Of a stretch of DNA of 64,000 nt, positions 1 through 9,720 are shown piece after piece. Within the stretch, counting starts at the first letter, position 1, and the number at the start of each line of letters is the position of its first letter. A model generated the notes under the pieces. That model was not told the DNA's origin. It was given only the letters and a program-made list of their open reading frames with translations, and made no database searches. The position numbers and the translations under genes were made by a program. This stretch comes from Malus domestica (taxonomy: Eukaryota > Streptophyta > Magnoliopsida > Rosales > Rosaceae): the NCBI RefSeq assembly GCF_042453785.1, contig NC_091664.1:2409001-2473000 (forward strand), in the 5' to 3' direction.

Positions 1-217
1 TATACAAGGTCAGATCTTATCTCCATTGGAGCTAGTTGACAAAAACCACAACTACCATATAGTACTAAGTTAATCTAAGCCCTTCACTGGAGCTTTTAAT
101 CTAAGCCCTACACTTGTAACAAAACATAACTTAAAAACAACTAGCCGTTACAAACTAGCCGTTAGCATCCTGCTGCTTCATTCCTTCGATCAACCTGGAA
201 GTGTTTAGCATCCAACA

Positions 218-582
218 ATATTTGTCTCAGTTTGAGTGAAGTACTAATTTTCATTCCACTACAATTAATCACGAGATTTGTTGGATTATTTTCTTTTTCT
301 TTAAATTTGTTTGAAACTGTTGGATATTTCTACTTTCCTTGAAAATTGTGGTTTCTTGATTTATCATGTATACTTTTCTCATAATAACGAGGTTACACTA
401 GGAATGCAAATTATGGATAGAATTGGAAATCATGTTAATCAAACAAGATTAAGAATATTACAAAAATAATTAAGGAGTGTGCGTGGCTTGTTTAGTTGGT
501 CAAGAGCATTTGCCCTTGCACTCGATGTCCAGTGTTCAAATTATCCTCCTCGTAGTTTAATGTAAATTATCCTCCGCATTCC
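218..582. repeat. Diverged repeat segment, copy 1 (unoccupied site)
   Basis: This stretch aligns along its length with 3137-3228 joined to 4625-4913. Here it is uninterrupted. The 9 bases TTTTCTTTA at 295-303 occur once, whereas the other copy carries them twice, flanking a 1.4-kb insertion, so this copy preserves the pre-insertion state. The last ~100 bases (about 486-582) look like a tRNA-derived SINE: a GGTCAAGAGC A-box-like start and a GTTCAAAT B-box-like core some 40 bases later. The repeat family is not identified. Confidence 0.7.
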
Positions 583-673
583 CGTGTTCAAACTTCTGTT
601 TTCTTTTTGGCACACAAGTATATAGACAAGTCTGCAAGGGAACTCCCTAAACAACACAACAATTGTTTCATAT

Positions 674-1793
674 TATATTTTTGGGTAAATTACATAGTAG
701 TCCCTTAGGTTTGAGGTCTATTGCAATATTATACAACATCTTTAAAACTTTTCACTTTCATACCTCAAGTACTATTTTATTTCAATTTCATACAACCGTT
801 ACATTTTCCATCAATTGATCTGTTAAATGCTGACGTGGCTGCCAAATGTCTGCCACGTGGTAAATAAAATAATTTTTTTAATTTTTTTTAAAAAAAACCT
901 GAAATTGGAAGAAGAAGAAAAAAAAAGGGACCAACCCCTACAACCTAGAAGAAGAAGGAGGAAGAAGAAGAAGGAGGAAGAAGAAGAAGAGAAGAAAGAG
1001 GAGGAGGAGGAAGAAGAAGAAGAAGAAGAAGAAGAAGAAAGAGGAGGAGGAGGAAGAAGAAGAAGACGAAGAAGAAAAAAAAAGGACCGAACCCCCTGCA
1101 ACCCAGAAGAAGAAGGAGGAAGAAGAAGAAGAGAAGAAGAAAGAGGAGGAGGAGGAAGAAGAAGAAGAAGAAGAAGAAGAAGAAGAAGAAGAAGAAAAAA
1201 ATGGACCGAACCCATAAGAAGAAGGAGGAAGAAGAAGAAGAGAAGAAGAAAGAGGAGGAGGAAGAAGAAGAAGAAGAAGAAGAAGAAGAAGAAAAAGAAG
1301 AAGAAGAAGAAAAAAAGGACCGAACCAGAAGGAGGAAGAAGAAGAAGAGAAGAAGAAAGAGGAGGAGGAGGAGGAAGAAGAAAAAAAAGAAGAAGAAAAA
1401 AGAATGATCGAACCCCCTGCAACCCAGAAGAAGGAGGAGGAAGAAGAAGAAGAGAAGAAGGAGGAGGAGGATGAAGAAGAAGAAGGAAAAAAAAAAGGAC
1501 CGAACCCAGAAGAAGAAGAAGAAAGAGAAAAAAAAAATGTGTCAGACATGTTTTTTATAAAAAAAATAAAAAATTATTTTATTTGCCACGTGGCAGACAT
1601 TTGGCAGTCACGTGGCATATATGTGGCAGCCACGTAGCATTTAACAGATCTATGGATGGAAAATGTAACGGTTGTATGAAATTGAAATAAAATAGTACTT
1701 GAGGTATGAAAGTGAAATGTTTTAAAGATGTTGTATAAGATTGCAATAGACCTCAAACCTGAGAGGCTACTATGTAATTTACCCTATATTTTT
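674..1793. mobile_element. MULE-like foldback element with purine-tract core
   Basis: The body is 683-1784 with the 9-bp target duplication TATATTTTT at 674-682 and 1785-1793. A 9-bp duplication is the hallmark of Mutator-like elements. The ends are inverted repeats of about 210 bp starting GGGTAAATTACATAGTAG; the left arm runs to about 893 and the right arm from about 1550, roughly 90% alike by eye. The arms contain several CACGTG G-box cores. The interior (about 908-1540) is almost pure purine on the + strand, made of GAA/GAG/AAG runs punctuated by a recurring GGACCGAACCC motif. It has no transposase and is non-autonomous. The long Lys/Glu/Arg and Ser/Phe/Leu reading frames across it come from the repeat and are not genes. 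Confidence 0.85.
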
Positions 1794-2170
1794 ATATATG
1801 TGATACCATATTAATATTTTTAGGAAGGTGACGGTTCTTGCGATTTTCCTGTTCAATAGTAAGATCAGTTGGTCTGAACGATTGTAAAATAATTCATATC
1901 CTCCAAATTGAAAGACAACATTCATATATAGTCTTCTTTGATAAACGTAAAATATAGTGATATAACTAGTCCAATCTAGTTCAAACTAATCCTCCATATC
2001 AAACACACTTTTCGGCAAGCAACAGGAGATTGAAAAGATGTGAATATCCAATCAAAATCTTATTCAATGAGGCCATAAAATGCGTAAACTTCATACATAT
2101 ACACATACTGCTTCGAAAATAAGAGAGGAAGCTAAGCTAAAGAAACTTCATTACGTGTTAATAAATCAAT
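1794..2170. other. AT-rich intergenic stretch
   Basis: No gene or repeat was recognised. It includes the probable 3' untranslated region of the minus-strand gene ending at 2171. Confidence 0.5.
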
Positions 2171-2845
2171 CTAACAAGTGTTATTGGAAATTATCATCTC
2201 AAACTCTCTCATGGTTTTGAAAGGATCGTCAATGTCGACATTCTTTTCCATCTCAATGAGGGCAAGCCGAGCGGCTTCTCTGTCTCTTTGGCGATTCTTC
2301 TTTATCAATTCATTGGCTCTGGCAAGTTCAGCGGCTCTATACTTCTCAATCACGACGGCGGGGGTTTCAGGGCGTTGCGCTTTAAGAATGGTGACTGCGA
2401 ACCGAGATTTCAACATGGCCACCCGAGCCGCCTCAGATCTTGTGGTGCCATGCTCATGATGATCACAATGAGGAAGAGGAGGCAGCACTGTCACCGGTGA
2501 CTCACAGCTCAAGTAGCCACCCGATTTATCCAATGAAATCTCACAAGTCACTGGGAGAGGAGTGGACAGCCTCTTCTGCTTCTTTGCCCTATTCATGCCC
2601 TGGCCAATAATCTCAACTCTCTCGCGATCGTTGGCCGGTGTAGCGCAGCGTTTCTTTGAGTTATTCAAAGTAGCTACCCGCGGGGATTCGGGTTTGGAGA
2701 CCAGTTTCGTCGAACGGGAAGAAGAGGAATCGTTAGCAGCCTTCTTGAAAGCATTCAGATTGCGAGTGGTTTCCGCTGCAGGTTTGTGCTGATCAGATGA
2801 GAGGATTTCGTCAAGCCACTTTCTAGTTTTACAAGAGTATTTCAT
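2171..2845 (-). CDS. Small protein with GTE-like C-terminal motif, no bromodomain
   Basis: This is an intronless frame of 224 residues. The ATG at 2845 is chosen because the seven in-frame residues upstream begin with TTG. The N-terminal half is low-complexity, rich in Ser/Lys, with a basic patch near RAKKQKR that could be a nuclear signal. The C-terminal ~65 residues are predicted helical and charged and contain DREAARLALIEMEKNVDIDD. That resembles the conserved tail of plant GTE (BET-family) transcription factors, where an REAAR-ALxxMxxTVDI-type segment follows the bromodomain and NET domain. Neither domain is present, so this is either a stand-alone derivative or a truncated duplicate. A TATA-like element and a telo-box lie upstream, which favours an expressed gene. 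The family call comes from motif memory only; the function is unknown. Confidence 0.6.
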   Translation of the reverse strand: MKYSCKTRKWLDEILSSDQHKPAAETTRNLNAFKKAANDSSSSRSTKLVSKPESPRVATLNNSKKRCATPANDRERVEIIGQGMNRAKKQKRLSTPLPVTCEISLDKSGGYLSCESPVTVLPPLPHCDHHEHGTTRSEAARVAMLKSRFAVTILKAQRPETPAVVIEKYRAAELARANELIKKNRQRDREAARLALIEMEKNVDIDDPFKTMREFEMIISNNTC

Positions 2846-2942
2846 GGTTGGTGACAAAAAATTCAAGAGAGAACGAAGAAGGAAAGCGCAGTGCGGACGA
2901 GTAAAGGTAGAGGGAGTGGATGTGATGCAGAGCGAGAAATAG

Positions 2943-2980
2943 AAACCCTAGCTAACCGCTAATATATCCTATATATAAGT
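2943..2980 (-). promoter_or_regulatory. Telo-box and TATA-like element upstream of the GTE-like gene
   Basis: AAACCCTA (telo-box core) lies at 2943-2950. On the minus strand ACTTATATATAGG lies at about 2968-2980. The start codon is at 2845, giving a plausible leader of about 90-100 nt. Telo-boxes are common near start sites of plant growth-related genes. Confidence 0.45.
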
Positions 2981-3219
2981 TATAACATTTGGTCCACTGC
3001 CCAAATAAACTCTCCCAAGCCAACCTTGTTTCCCAAGAAACTATATAATCCAACTCTGTTTGGGAAAACTAACGCTATTTAATCATATTTTTTGTATGTT
3101 TATCGATATTTTGATATGGAGAACAACCGACTAATATTTTATATATTTGTCTCAGTTTGAGTGAAGTCCTAATTTTCATTCCATTACAATTAATCACGAG
3201 ATTTGTTGGATTATTTTCT

Positions 3220-4633
3220 TTTTCTTTAGAGTAAATTGTAGCAATGGTCCCTTAACTTTAATCAAATTGGAATAATGGTCTCTCAACTAAAAATCTATTA
3301 CCATTAGTCCCTCAACTCATCAAAATGTGTAGTTATGGTAATTTTCGTCAACTTCGCTAGAATTTTGTCAAAATAAGTTATGTTGGAATAACTATTGCTA
3401 CAATTGGGGTCCCTCAACTCATCAGAGCAATTCCACCCCTAACGACTTTGCGCCAGCACCCAGCGCATTTATCCACTCAAATGAACAGTAACATACTCCA
3501 ATGAACAGTAATAGGCCAAGGCATCTCCACCCCTAAAAAAATGCGCTGGCACCCAGCGCATTTATTTGGTGTTTTTTTTTTAAGTTTATTTCAGATAAGA
3601 TTTTTAACCAATTTTGGATAAAATTTCAAATAAACTTTAAAAAAAATACACACTAAAATAAAATTACATACTCATCAAATAAACTTAAAAAAACACACAC
3701 TAAAATAAAATTACATAAACTCATCAAATAAACTATAAAAAAACACACTAAAATGAAATTACATAAACTCATCAAATACTCTTTATTCTTCAACCACAAG
3801 CTTTTTGGTATTTTTTTCACACAAAAAGTATATGAAAGCTTTGGTAGAAAGTGTAGAAAATATTGAAATGTGGTGTAAGGTGGAAGATGAGGGTTAGGTA
3901 TTTATAGAAAAAAAAATTTAAATTTTCTGTATTTTTTAATAATTTTTTTGTATTTTTTAATAAATTTTAATTTAGTTAATTAACGTGGACCGTTGATCTA
4001 TGATCGAACGGTCCATTTTAAAAGTCAAATTTAAATTTTTTTTTACGGTTGGAAATCCAACGGCTATGATCATGTCGCGTCACTCCGGAGCACAAGTGGG
4101 CTGACAGCCCTCTAAAACCTTGTCGGGCACTCGCCCCACGCCGCCGTGAAGCGCACGCGCCAGGCCAACAACCCGGCTTCTTGCTCAGTCTCTTTTGGGC
4201 TGGTCCATTGCCCAGCTCGGGCTGGGTACCAGTCAACTTGAGGGGGTGGAGTCATTTGACAGGGTCCTGGCCTTGTTTTTGTGTTGGGTCATGGGCAAAG
4301 TCCACTCCGATGGACTTGCTCTCAAAACATGTAGCTATGGTCCTATTCGTCAACTTTGTCAGAATTTTGTCAAAATGAGTTATGTTGGAATGACTATTGC
4401 TACAATTGGGTTAAAGTTGAGGATCATTGCTCCAATTGGGATAAAATTGAGGGACCATCTCTCTAGTTGGATGAAAGTTGAGGGGCCAATGGTAATGGAT
4501 TTTTAGTTAAGGGACTATAACTGCATATTTTGATGAGTTGAGGGACCAATGGTAATGAATTTTTAATTAAGAGACCATTGCTCCAATTGAGTTAAAGTTA
4601 AGAGACCATTGCTACAATTTACTCTTTTCTTTA
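3220..4633. mobile_element. MULE-like MITE inserted in repeat copy 2
   Basis: The body is 3229-4624, with TTTTCTTTA duplicated at 3220-3228 and 4625-4633. The ends are inverted: GAGTAAATTGTAGCAATGG on the left and its diverged complement, ending CAATTTACTC, on the right. The interior repeats 'ggaccattgctccaattg'-like phrases in both orientations. Without the nested insert at 3425-4321 it is about 500 bp. The 9-bp duplication points to the Mutator-like class, and it has no coding capacity. A related, more decayed element sits at 17236-17690. Confidence 0.8.
3422..4324. mobile_element. Nested PIF/Harbinger-like non-autonomous element
   Basis: The body is 3425-4321 (897 bp), flanked by TCA at 3422-3424 and 4322-4324. 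The short imperfect terminal repeats are GAGCAATTCCA and the complement of TGGACTTGCTC. Removing the body and one TCA restores the outer element's phrase ACTCATCAAAA, which also occurs intact at about 3315, so the boundaries are supported internally. A 3-bp TNA-type duplication suits PIF/Harbinger. The interior has repeated GAACAGTAA and GCACCCAGCGCATTTAT motifs and no transposase. Confidence 0.65.
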
Positions 4634-4913
4634 AATTTGTTTGAAATGGTAGGATTTCTGGTTTTCGTTGAAAATTGTGGTTTCTTGATTTCTCATGTAT
4701 ACTTTTCTCATAATAACGAGGTTACACTAGAAATGCAAATTATGGATAGGATTGGAAATCACATTAATCAAATAAGATTATTAATATTACAAAAATAATT
4801 ATGAAGTGCAAGTTATTTGTTGTTCAATTAGTTAAGAGCATTTGCCCTTGCACCCAGCATCCTGTATTCAAATCCCCTCCTCTCCTCATAGTTTAATGTA
4901 AATTATCCTATCG

Positions 4914-5333
4914 TTTATAAAAGAAAATAATCAAAATGTGCTGACTAACTATTTAAGAGTGCTTGTAACAATTCGATTGTCAATATATAAATATTTTGTT
5001 TGTGGTTCATTGATGAAGTTAGGTGTAAAGACTACAGAGAAATACGACATAGTTTTACCCTAAAAAAGTAACTACAATCAACCACAAGATTAGAATGGTC
5101 TCTCATTTATAACTTTGGCTAATAAAATTAGAAAAATGCTACAACTTTGCACTAGTTTTTTAGCTTTAATAAATGACAAGTGCTATTTTTTACACAAAAC
5201 GCAATAATTTATCTTATGGACAAAAGTCAAGATATTTAAAGCCTTTGAAATCATTTTTTTTTTTTAATTTTCTTATTTAATTTATAGCCTAAACATTAAA
5301 GGTCTTTTTTGTTTTGTAAAAAATCGACACAAT
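4914..5333. other. AT-rich intergenic stretch
   Basis: No gene, RNA or repeat structure was recognised. Confidence 0.5.
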
Positions 5334-5516
5334 AAAACCTCTGTGAACCCGCTGCTAGAGATCTTGGGTTCGAAACCCGCTGCTGGCATGGAAGCCAGAC
5401 TTGTGATCAGGGGGAGGCTGAAATGCCTCTTCGAGTCTTCTCGGCCTCCGAAATGAGTGGATAACCGTGCCACCAATTGTCCCTTTAAAAAAAAAAAAAA
5501 AAAAACCTCTGTGAAC
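5334..5516 (+). mobile_element. 5'-truncated tRNA-derived SINE
   Basis: The body is about 5349-5485, followed by an A-tract of ~16. It is bracketed by the 15-base direct repeat AAAACCTCTGTGAAC at 5334-5348 and 5502-5516, a target-site duplication typical of LINE-driven retroposition. A near-perfect pol III B box, GGTTCGAAACC, lies only ~20 bases into the body. A normal SINE has an A box and about 50 bases before the B box, so this copy lost its 5' end on insertion. The family is not named. Confidence 0.8.
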
Positions 5517-6139
5517 GATTCTATGATTTTAGGAAGGTTATTACTTAATAGAGGTGAATTTAAAAAAATATATTTATTAACTTATTTATCCTTAATGAAT
5601 GTTGTATTTTCTAAATAGGATTCTTTGGGTGCCAAATATCTTATTTCTTGCATATTTCTATACTCATTGACAATTATGAGTTCAAATCTTTTGCACCAAA
5701 TTTGCATGTGATCTGTCTATGACATCTAATATTGATTGACATATGTCAATAAACTTAACCCTTCTTAACTTTGTTGTTATAAATTTAGCCTGTGTCAATC
5801 AATGATAGAGTTCATAGAGAAGTCACACACAAAATAAGTGCACAAGATTTAATCTCGACAACTATAATTATGTGGAGACGTATTTCCTTAAGATAGGACC
5901 AAGAAAATTTTTAACTTATTACAATATAGAGTTTGTTCTAATACATAACTGGTCAAATTTTTATAACTTTAAAGAGATTATTTCATATAGAGTAACAGTA
6001 CAGAAAAGTTTTCCTAGATATAGCATTTGAAAAATAAACCAAATATAGAGGTTGCTAGCACTTCCCAATCAAATTATAAACCTCTTTGAGGTCTTGTGTT
6101 CACTTTCACACACGCACGCACTCTAGTAAAAAAAAACAT
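5517..6139. other. AT-rich intergenic stretch
   Basis: No feature was recognised. Confidence 0.5.
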
Positions 6140-6540
6140 GGGTGTTAGGCGGGCTCGACGCATGTAAAACGAGACGAACTCAACTCATGTAGACCGAGGT
6201 GAACCATGGCACGCAAAACAAGGTGGAGCCCAGCTCACAAAAAACAGGGCGAGCTTCTAGCAAGCAAAACAAGGCAAGCTCCGTGCACGAAAAAGAGGCA
6301 GGATACGTCGCACAAATCGAGGCTAGCCTTGCGCACATAAAACGAGGCTATCTTCGTGCATGCCAAAACGACGCGAGCTCTGTAGACGAAAAAAGGGACG
6401 GACTTTTGGAACACAAAACGATGCGGAAACCACATATGCAGAACAAGGCAAACCTAGGCTCACAAGACGAAGCGAGCTCTGCACACGCAGAATGAGGTGA
6501 ACTCCCGAGTGCTTAGAAAATGAGTTGAGCTCCACGCACG
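6140..6540. repeat. Degenerate GC-rich minisatellite
   Basis: About 14 diverged copies of a unit of roughly 27-30 bases, of the form 'cgagct-cacgca-aaaacgaggc', stand out as a GC-rich island in AT-rich DNA. The 98-codon frame at 6199-6495 is a by-product of the repeat and shows no domain. Confidence 0.6.
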
Positions 6541-6720
6541 AAAAAAATATAGTTTGAAGAACATGAATACGATCGTGGTAAGAGAAATAAAAGAAATTTT
6601 TTAAAATATGTACAAAAAGAGTTCAAATTCTTGGGATTTGAATTTTTTTGTTAATTTTTTTTTATTTCTCTTACCATTACAACAAACTATAATATTCATG
6701 TTCTTCAAAATATATTTTTT
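6541..6720. repeat. Foldback hairpin, about 180 bp
   Basis: Positions 6547-6605 (AGTTTGAAGAACATGAATA, then GGTAAGAGAAATAAAAGAAA) are the inverted complement of 6655-6718, with a small nested inverted repeat (TTCAAATTC / GATTTGAA) in the loop. It is probably a hairpin MITE. It directly abuts the minisatellite. No target duplication was identified. Confidence 0.6.
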
Positions 6721-7622
6721 CCATGCAAAATCTATTATAATTCGTATTTAAACACTTGTAATTCACGATTTCAAAATTTAAATTTAAAGATATTTGAACC
6801 CCTTTTTTTATTAATTTTTCTTTTATCTAAATCTAAAATATATATATTAACAGAAACCTCTTTGTCAATCAAAATAGGGTGAAAGACTATTTAACAAAAA
6901 AAAAATTACTATTTTTTATTTAAACCTCACCTACAGGTGATTTTAACATCTTTAATTTTTTTTTTTTAAATATGCACTATACATTTTAACATTTCTATAT
7001 TTTTCACTTATTTTATTACTTTTGGGCTTAAATATTCTACTAAATATACACTTGGTCAATAAATCGTAAATTTGCTTCCAAATACATTATAAAAAATTTC
7101 TTAATGTGAACGGAAAATATTTCGAGATAATAAAAAATTTGCATTTTTTACAAAAAAATGTGGATTAACACTCACAGTTTTATGTTGGTTTTGAAAATTT
7201 GTACATAAATCACCATTCAATTTTTTTATTTTCACCTTCGCCTTACTGTGAAGTTTTGAAAATTAAGGTGAGACTTTCCGTTGAGATTTTTGAGTGTAGA
7301 ACCCCATTTGCCAATGTTTAGGGCCTCACTATTATATTTTTCACTTTGTTTTTTTTGTTTTTGGGTTAAATATTCTACTAAATATACATTTATTACTCAA
7401 TAAACCGTAAAACTGTTTTTATTTCTTAAATAGTTTAACTTAATGCTCAAGAAAAATATTTTGTGAAAATAAAAAATTTGCATTTTTGTCAAAAACAAGT
7501 TCTAAACATATCTTGGTGCTAATCGGGCGACGGGCTTGAACCTAATGCCTAGGTGGATTTAAATAGATTTATTATATATTGAATAAATAAGTGCCTATTT
7601 ATACATAAAAACACATAATTGT
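6721..7622. repeat. AT-rich spacer containing a ~140-bp direct repeat
   Basis: About 7018-7160 and 7350-7490 are diverged direct copies sharing TTAAATATTCTACTAAATAT, AATAAA-CGTAAA and AAAAAATTTGCATTTTT, spaced about 333 bases apart. No gene was seen. They could be parts of a decayed element. Confidence 0.45.
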
Positions 7623-7812
7623 ACATAAATTGCAAAATAAAGAATGAGGATCCTCGCATCGTGTCCGTTCATTGTACATCGTACGGCCAGTTTTTGTCAA
7701 GTACTGTTGATGTTTAATTTTAAATAAAAAAATTAAAAATGATTTCTAATAGCACGATATACGATAAATAAACATGATATGAGGATCCCCAAAGAGGATC
7801 CTTGTTCCAAAA
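7623..7812. mobile_element. Probable hAT-like MITE
   Basis: The inverted ends are GAGGATCCTCGCATCGTGT near 7646 and the complement of ATGATATGAGGATCCCC near 7783, with a short AT-rich middle. The GAGGATCCTC termini resemble those of the better delimited MITE at 14555-14751. No clean target duplication was found. Confidence 0.45.
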
Positions 7813-9120
7813 TAAAACGACATATAGATTATTAAGTATTAGAACATATTGAAAATATGGGGAACAAGTATATAATGGTGTTCACCCGAGTATTTAACAA
7901 GTCTCTTACATTTTATTTTATTTTTAAAAATGCAAAATGAAAACTTTAATTTTCTGTTTAAGTGAGAGTCGAGACTTAGGTGAGGTGTGTTGAGGTGGCC
8001 TAGGTGGGCGAGGCAGACACTTAAGTGGGTCTAGGTGTATTTTCTTAATTTCAAACGCCTAAAGACTAACTGCGGCGGTAACCAGTTGCCTAGAGCCTAG
8101 GTGGGAGCCTAAGCAATATTAGGTAGGGATTTTTAGAACAATGCACTCCACCAACTCAACCCCTAATTTCCACTTATTTCCTGCGCATGCTTAATTTTAA
8201 ATAGTGGATGGTCAAACATGTGATTGTTTCTCTTTTACAATTTGTGTATGAAAAGAATCAGTCAAATTCAAACTTGTCATTAGTATTACGGTTTGAATTT
8301 CAGAATGGTGAATTTGCAGTTAATCTATTCTCTCACTCTTTTAATGTAAATATATCATTATATCAGGATAATTTGATTTCAACAATTTTAAAACTTAAAA
8401 AGTATATATATAAAAGATAAATTAAAAAAAAAGAGAGAGAGAAGTTAGACTAAACTTGAGTTTTTTAATTCTGCTATTAAAATTTTCGATATGAATCTGA
8501 ATATTCTGAAAAATAGAAAGAATATTAAAGTGCATCTAGATATTCTGAAAGTTCCGAGATTTTTATTCAAATTTTACCAATAAACAAGATTTCAAAAATT
8601 TTTAGTTATTTATATTTTTATTGCAAATGGTCCTTGATGTTTTGAAAACTCACAACTTTCATTATTTATTATCGAATTTGATCCTTTAATTTTTACTCTC
8701 ACCAATCACACTGTGCCACGTAGGTTAACATAAGCACACAATTGGAAGGACCAAATTGATGTCTAGGAGAAAACATGGAGAACCAAATTGATCGAATTAA
8801 CACGCAAATAGCCATTTACCACAGTGGTGGAAAGGTGTTAAGTCATTGTATGACGACATGAACTCAAACCCCGTCAATGTCTAATCTAACATCTAATCTA
8901 AAAAATTATATCATTTGATATAAACAAAATAAAAATGGGAACTTTAATAAAAAGGGCTTGGCCTAAATTTATTTTAACAAAAAATCATGCTATAACTTTA
9001 TTTAATGAAAAAGAATCAAAATTTAATGATAACCCCTTAAATTTTAATAAAAATGACAAAAAAAACTTAATTTTTAATGAAAATGACACAATTAAAAAAA
9101 TAATAAAAAATCTGATGCAC
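7813..9120. other. AT-rich intergenic stretch
   Basis: No gene was recognised. Positions 7970-8130 contain repeated CCTAGGTGGG / GCCTAGG motifs like those near 62210-62290, a common dispersed plant-repeat signature. Positions 8820-8890 look weakly like a SINE (AACTCAAACCCC) but were not called. Confidence 0.4.
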
Positions 9121-9720
9121 GCGTAGGACCTGTATACTGTTTACTGAACACTATTTATGAAACTGAACACTATTTATGAAATTGAAACTATTTATGAAAT
9201 TGCACTATTTATGAAACTAAATGGTACTATACTATTTATTGGTCCAATTTCATAAATAGTGCCTAGTTTTTTGTCCACTTTCATAAATAGTGTCTAGTTA
9301 TTGATCATGTTTCATAAATAATGCCTAATTATTGGATCCAGTTTCATAAATAATGTATAGTAATTGGTACAGTTTCATTAATAGTATCTCTTTCTTAGTT
9401 CGGTTTCATAAATAATGTCTAGTTATTGGTTCACTTTCATAAATAGTGCCTAGTTATTGGTCATGTTTCATAAATATTGTCTAGTTCTTACTCCAGTTTC
9501 ATAAATTGTGTATAGTCTAGTTTCATAAATAGTTTCCACATATTGGTTTAGTTTTGGAAATAATGCCTAATTCTTGTTTTTGTTTCATAAATAGTGTCTA
9601 CTTATTGGTCTTGTTTCATAAATAGTGTCTACTTATTTGTCTAGTTTCATGAATAGTGTATACTTATTGGTGAAGTTTTATAAATAGTGCTTAATTCTTG
9701 GTTCAGTTTCATAAGGTTTG
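9121..9720. repeat. 31-bp minisatellite with an orientation switch
   Basis: From 9247 to 9715 there are about 15-16 tandem copies of a 31-base unit, consensus TTTCATAAATAGTGTCTAG followed by TTATTGGTC-G. Nearly all copies are exactly 31 bases; one is 24. Just upstream, 9140-9222 carries four shorter copies of the same core in the opposite orientation (CACTATTTATGAAAC), at a spacing near 20. A transcript could fold extensively between the two blocks. Confidence 0.8.

Larger units (their letters stand above)
3137..4913. repeat. Diverged repeat segment, copy 2 (occupied by nested transposons)
   Basis: Positions 3137-3228 and 4625-4913 match 218-582. The match is split by a 1396-bp insertion with a 9-bp duplication (see the element at 3220-4633). 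The right part includes the same SINE-like stretch (about 4833-4913, AAGAGCATTTGCCCTTGCAC with a TTCAAATCCCC B-box-like core). Confidence 0.7.

Noticed and set aside
823-1637. Several long frames on both strands (Lys/Arg/Glu-rich or Ser/Phe/Leu-rich)
   Set aside because: They are low-complexity readings of the (GAA)n core of a transposon, with no promoter, codon or domain evidence.
6199-6495. 98-codon frame
   Set aside because: It lies inside a degenerate minisatellite and its residues repeat with the DNA period.
8820-8890. SINE- or tRNA-like patch (AACTCAAACCCC)
   Set aside because: It has only a weak B-box-like core, with no A box at the right distance, no cloverleaf and no target duplication.
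9247-9715. Regular 31-bp repeats resembling a CRISPR array
   Set aside because: The units are contiguous without unique spacers and this is a plant nuclear sequence; it is a minisatellite.
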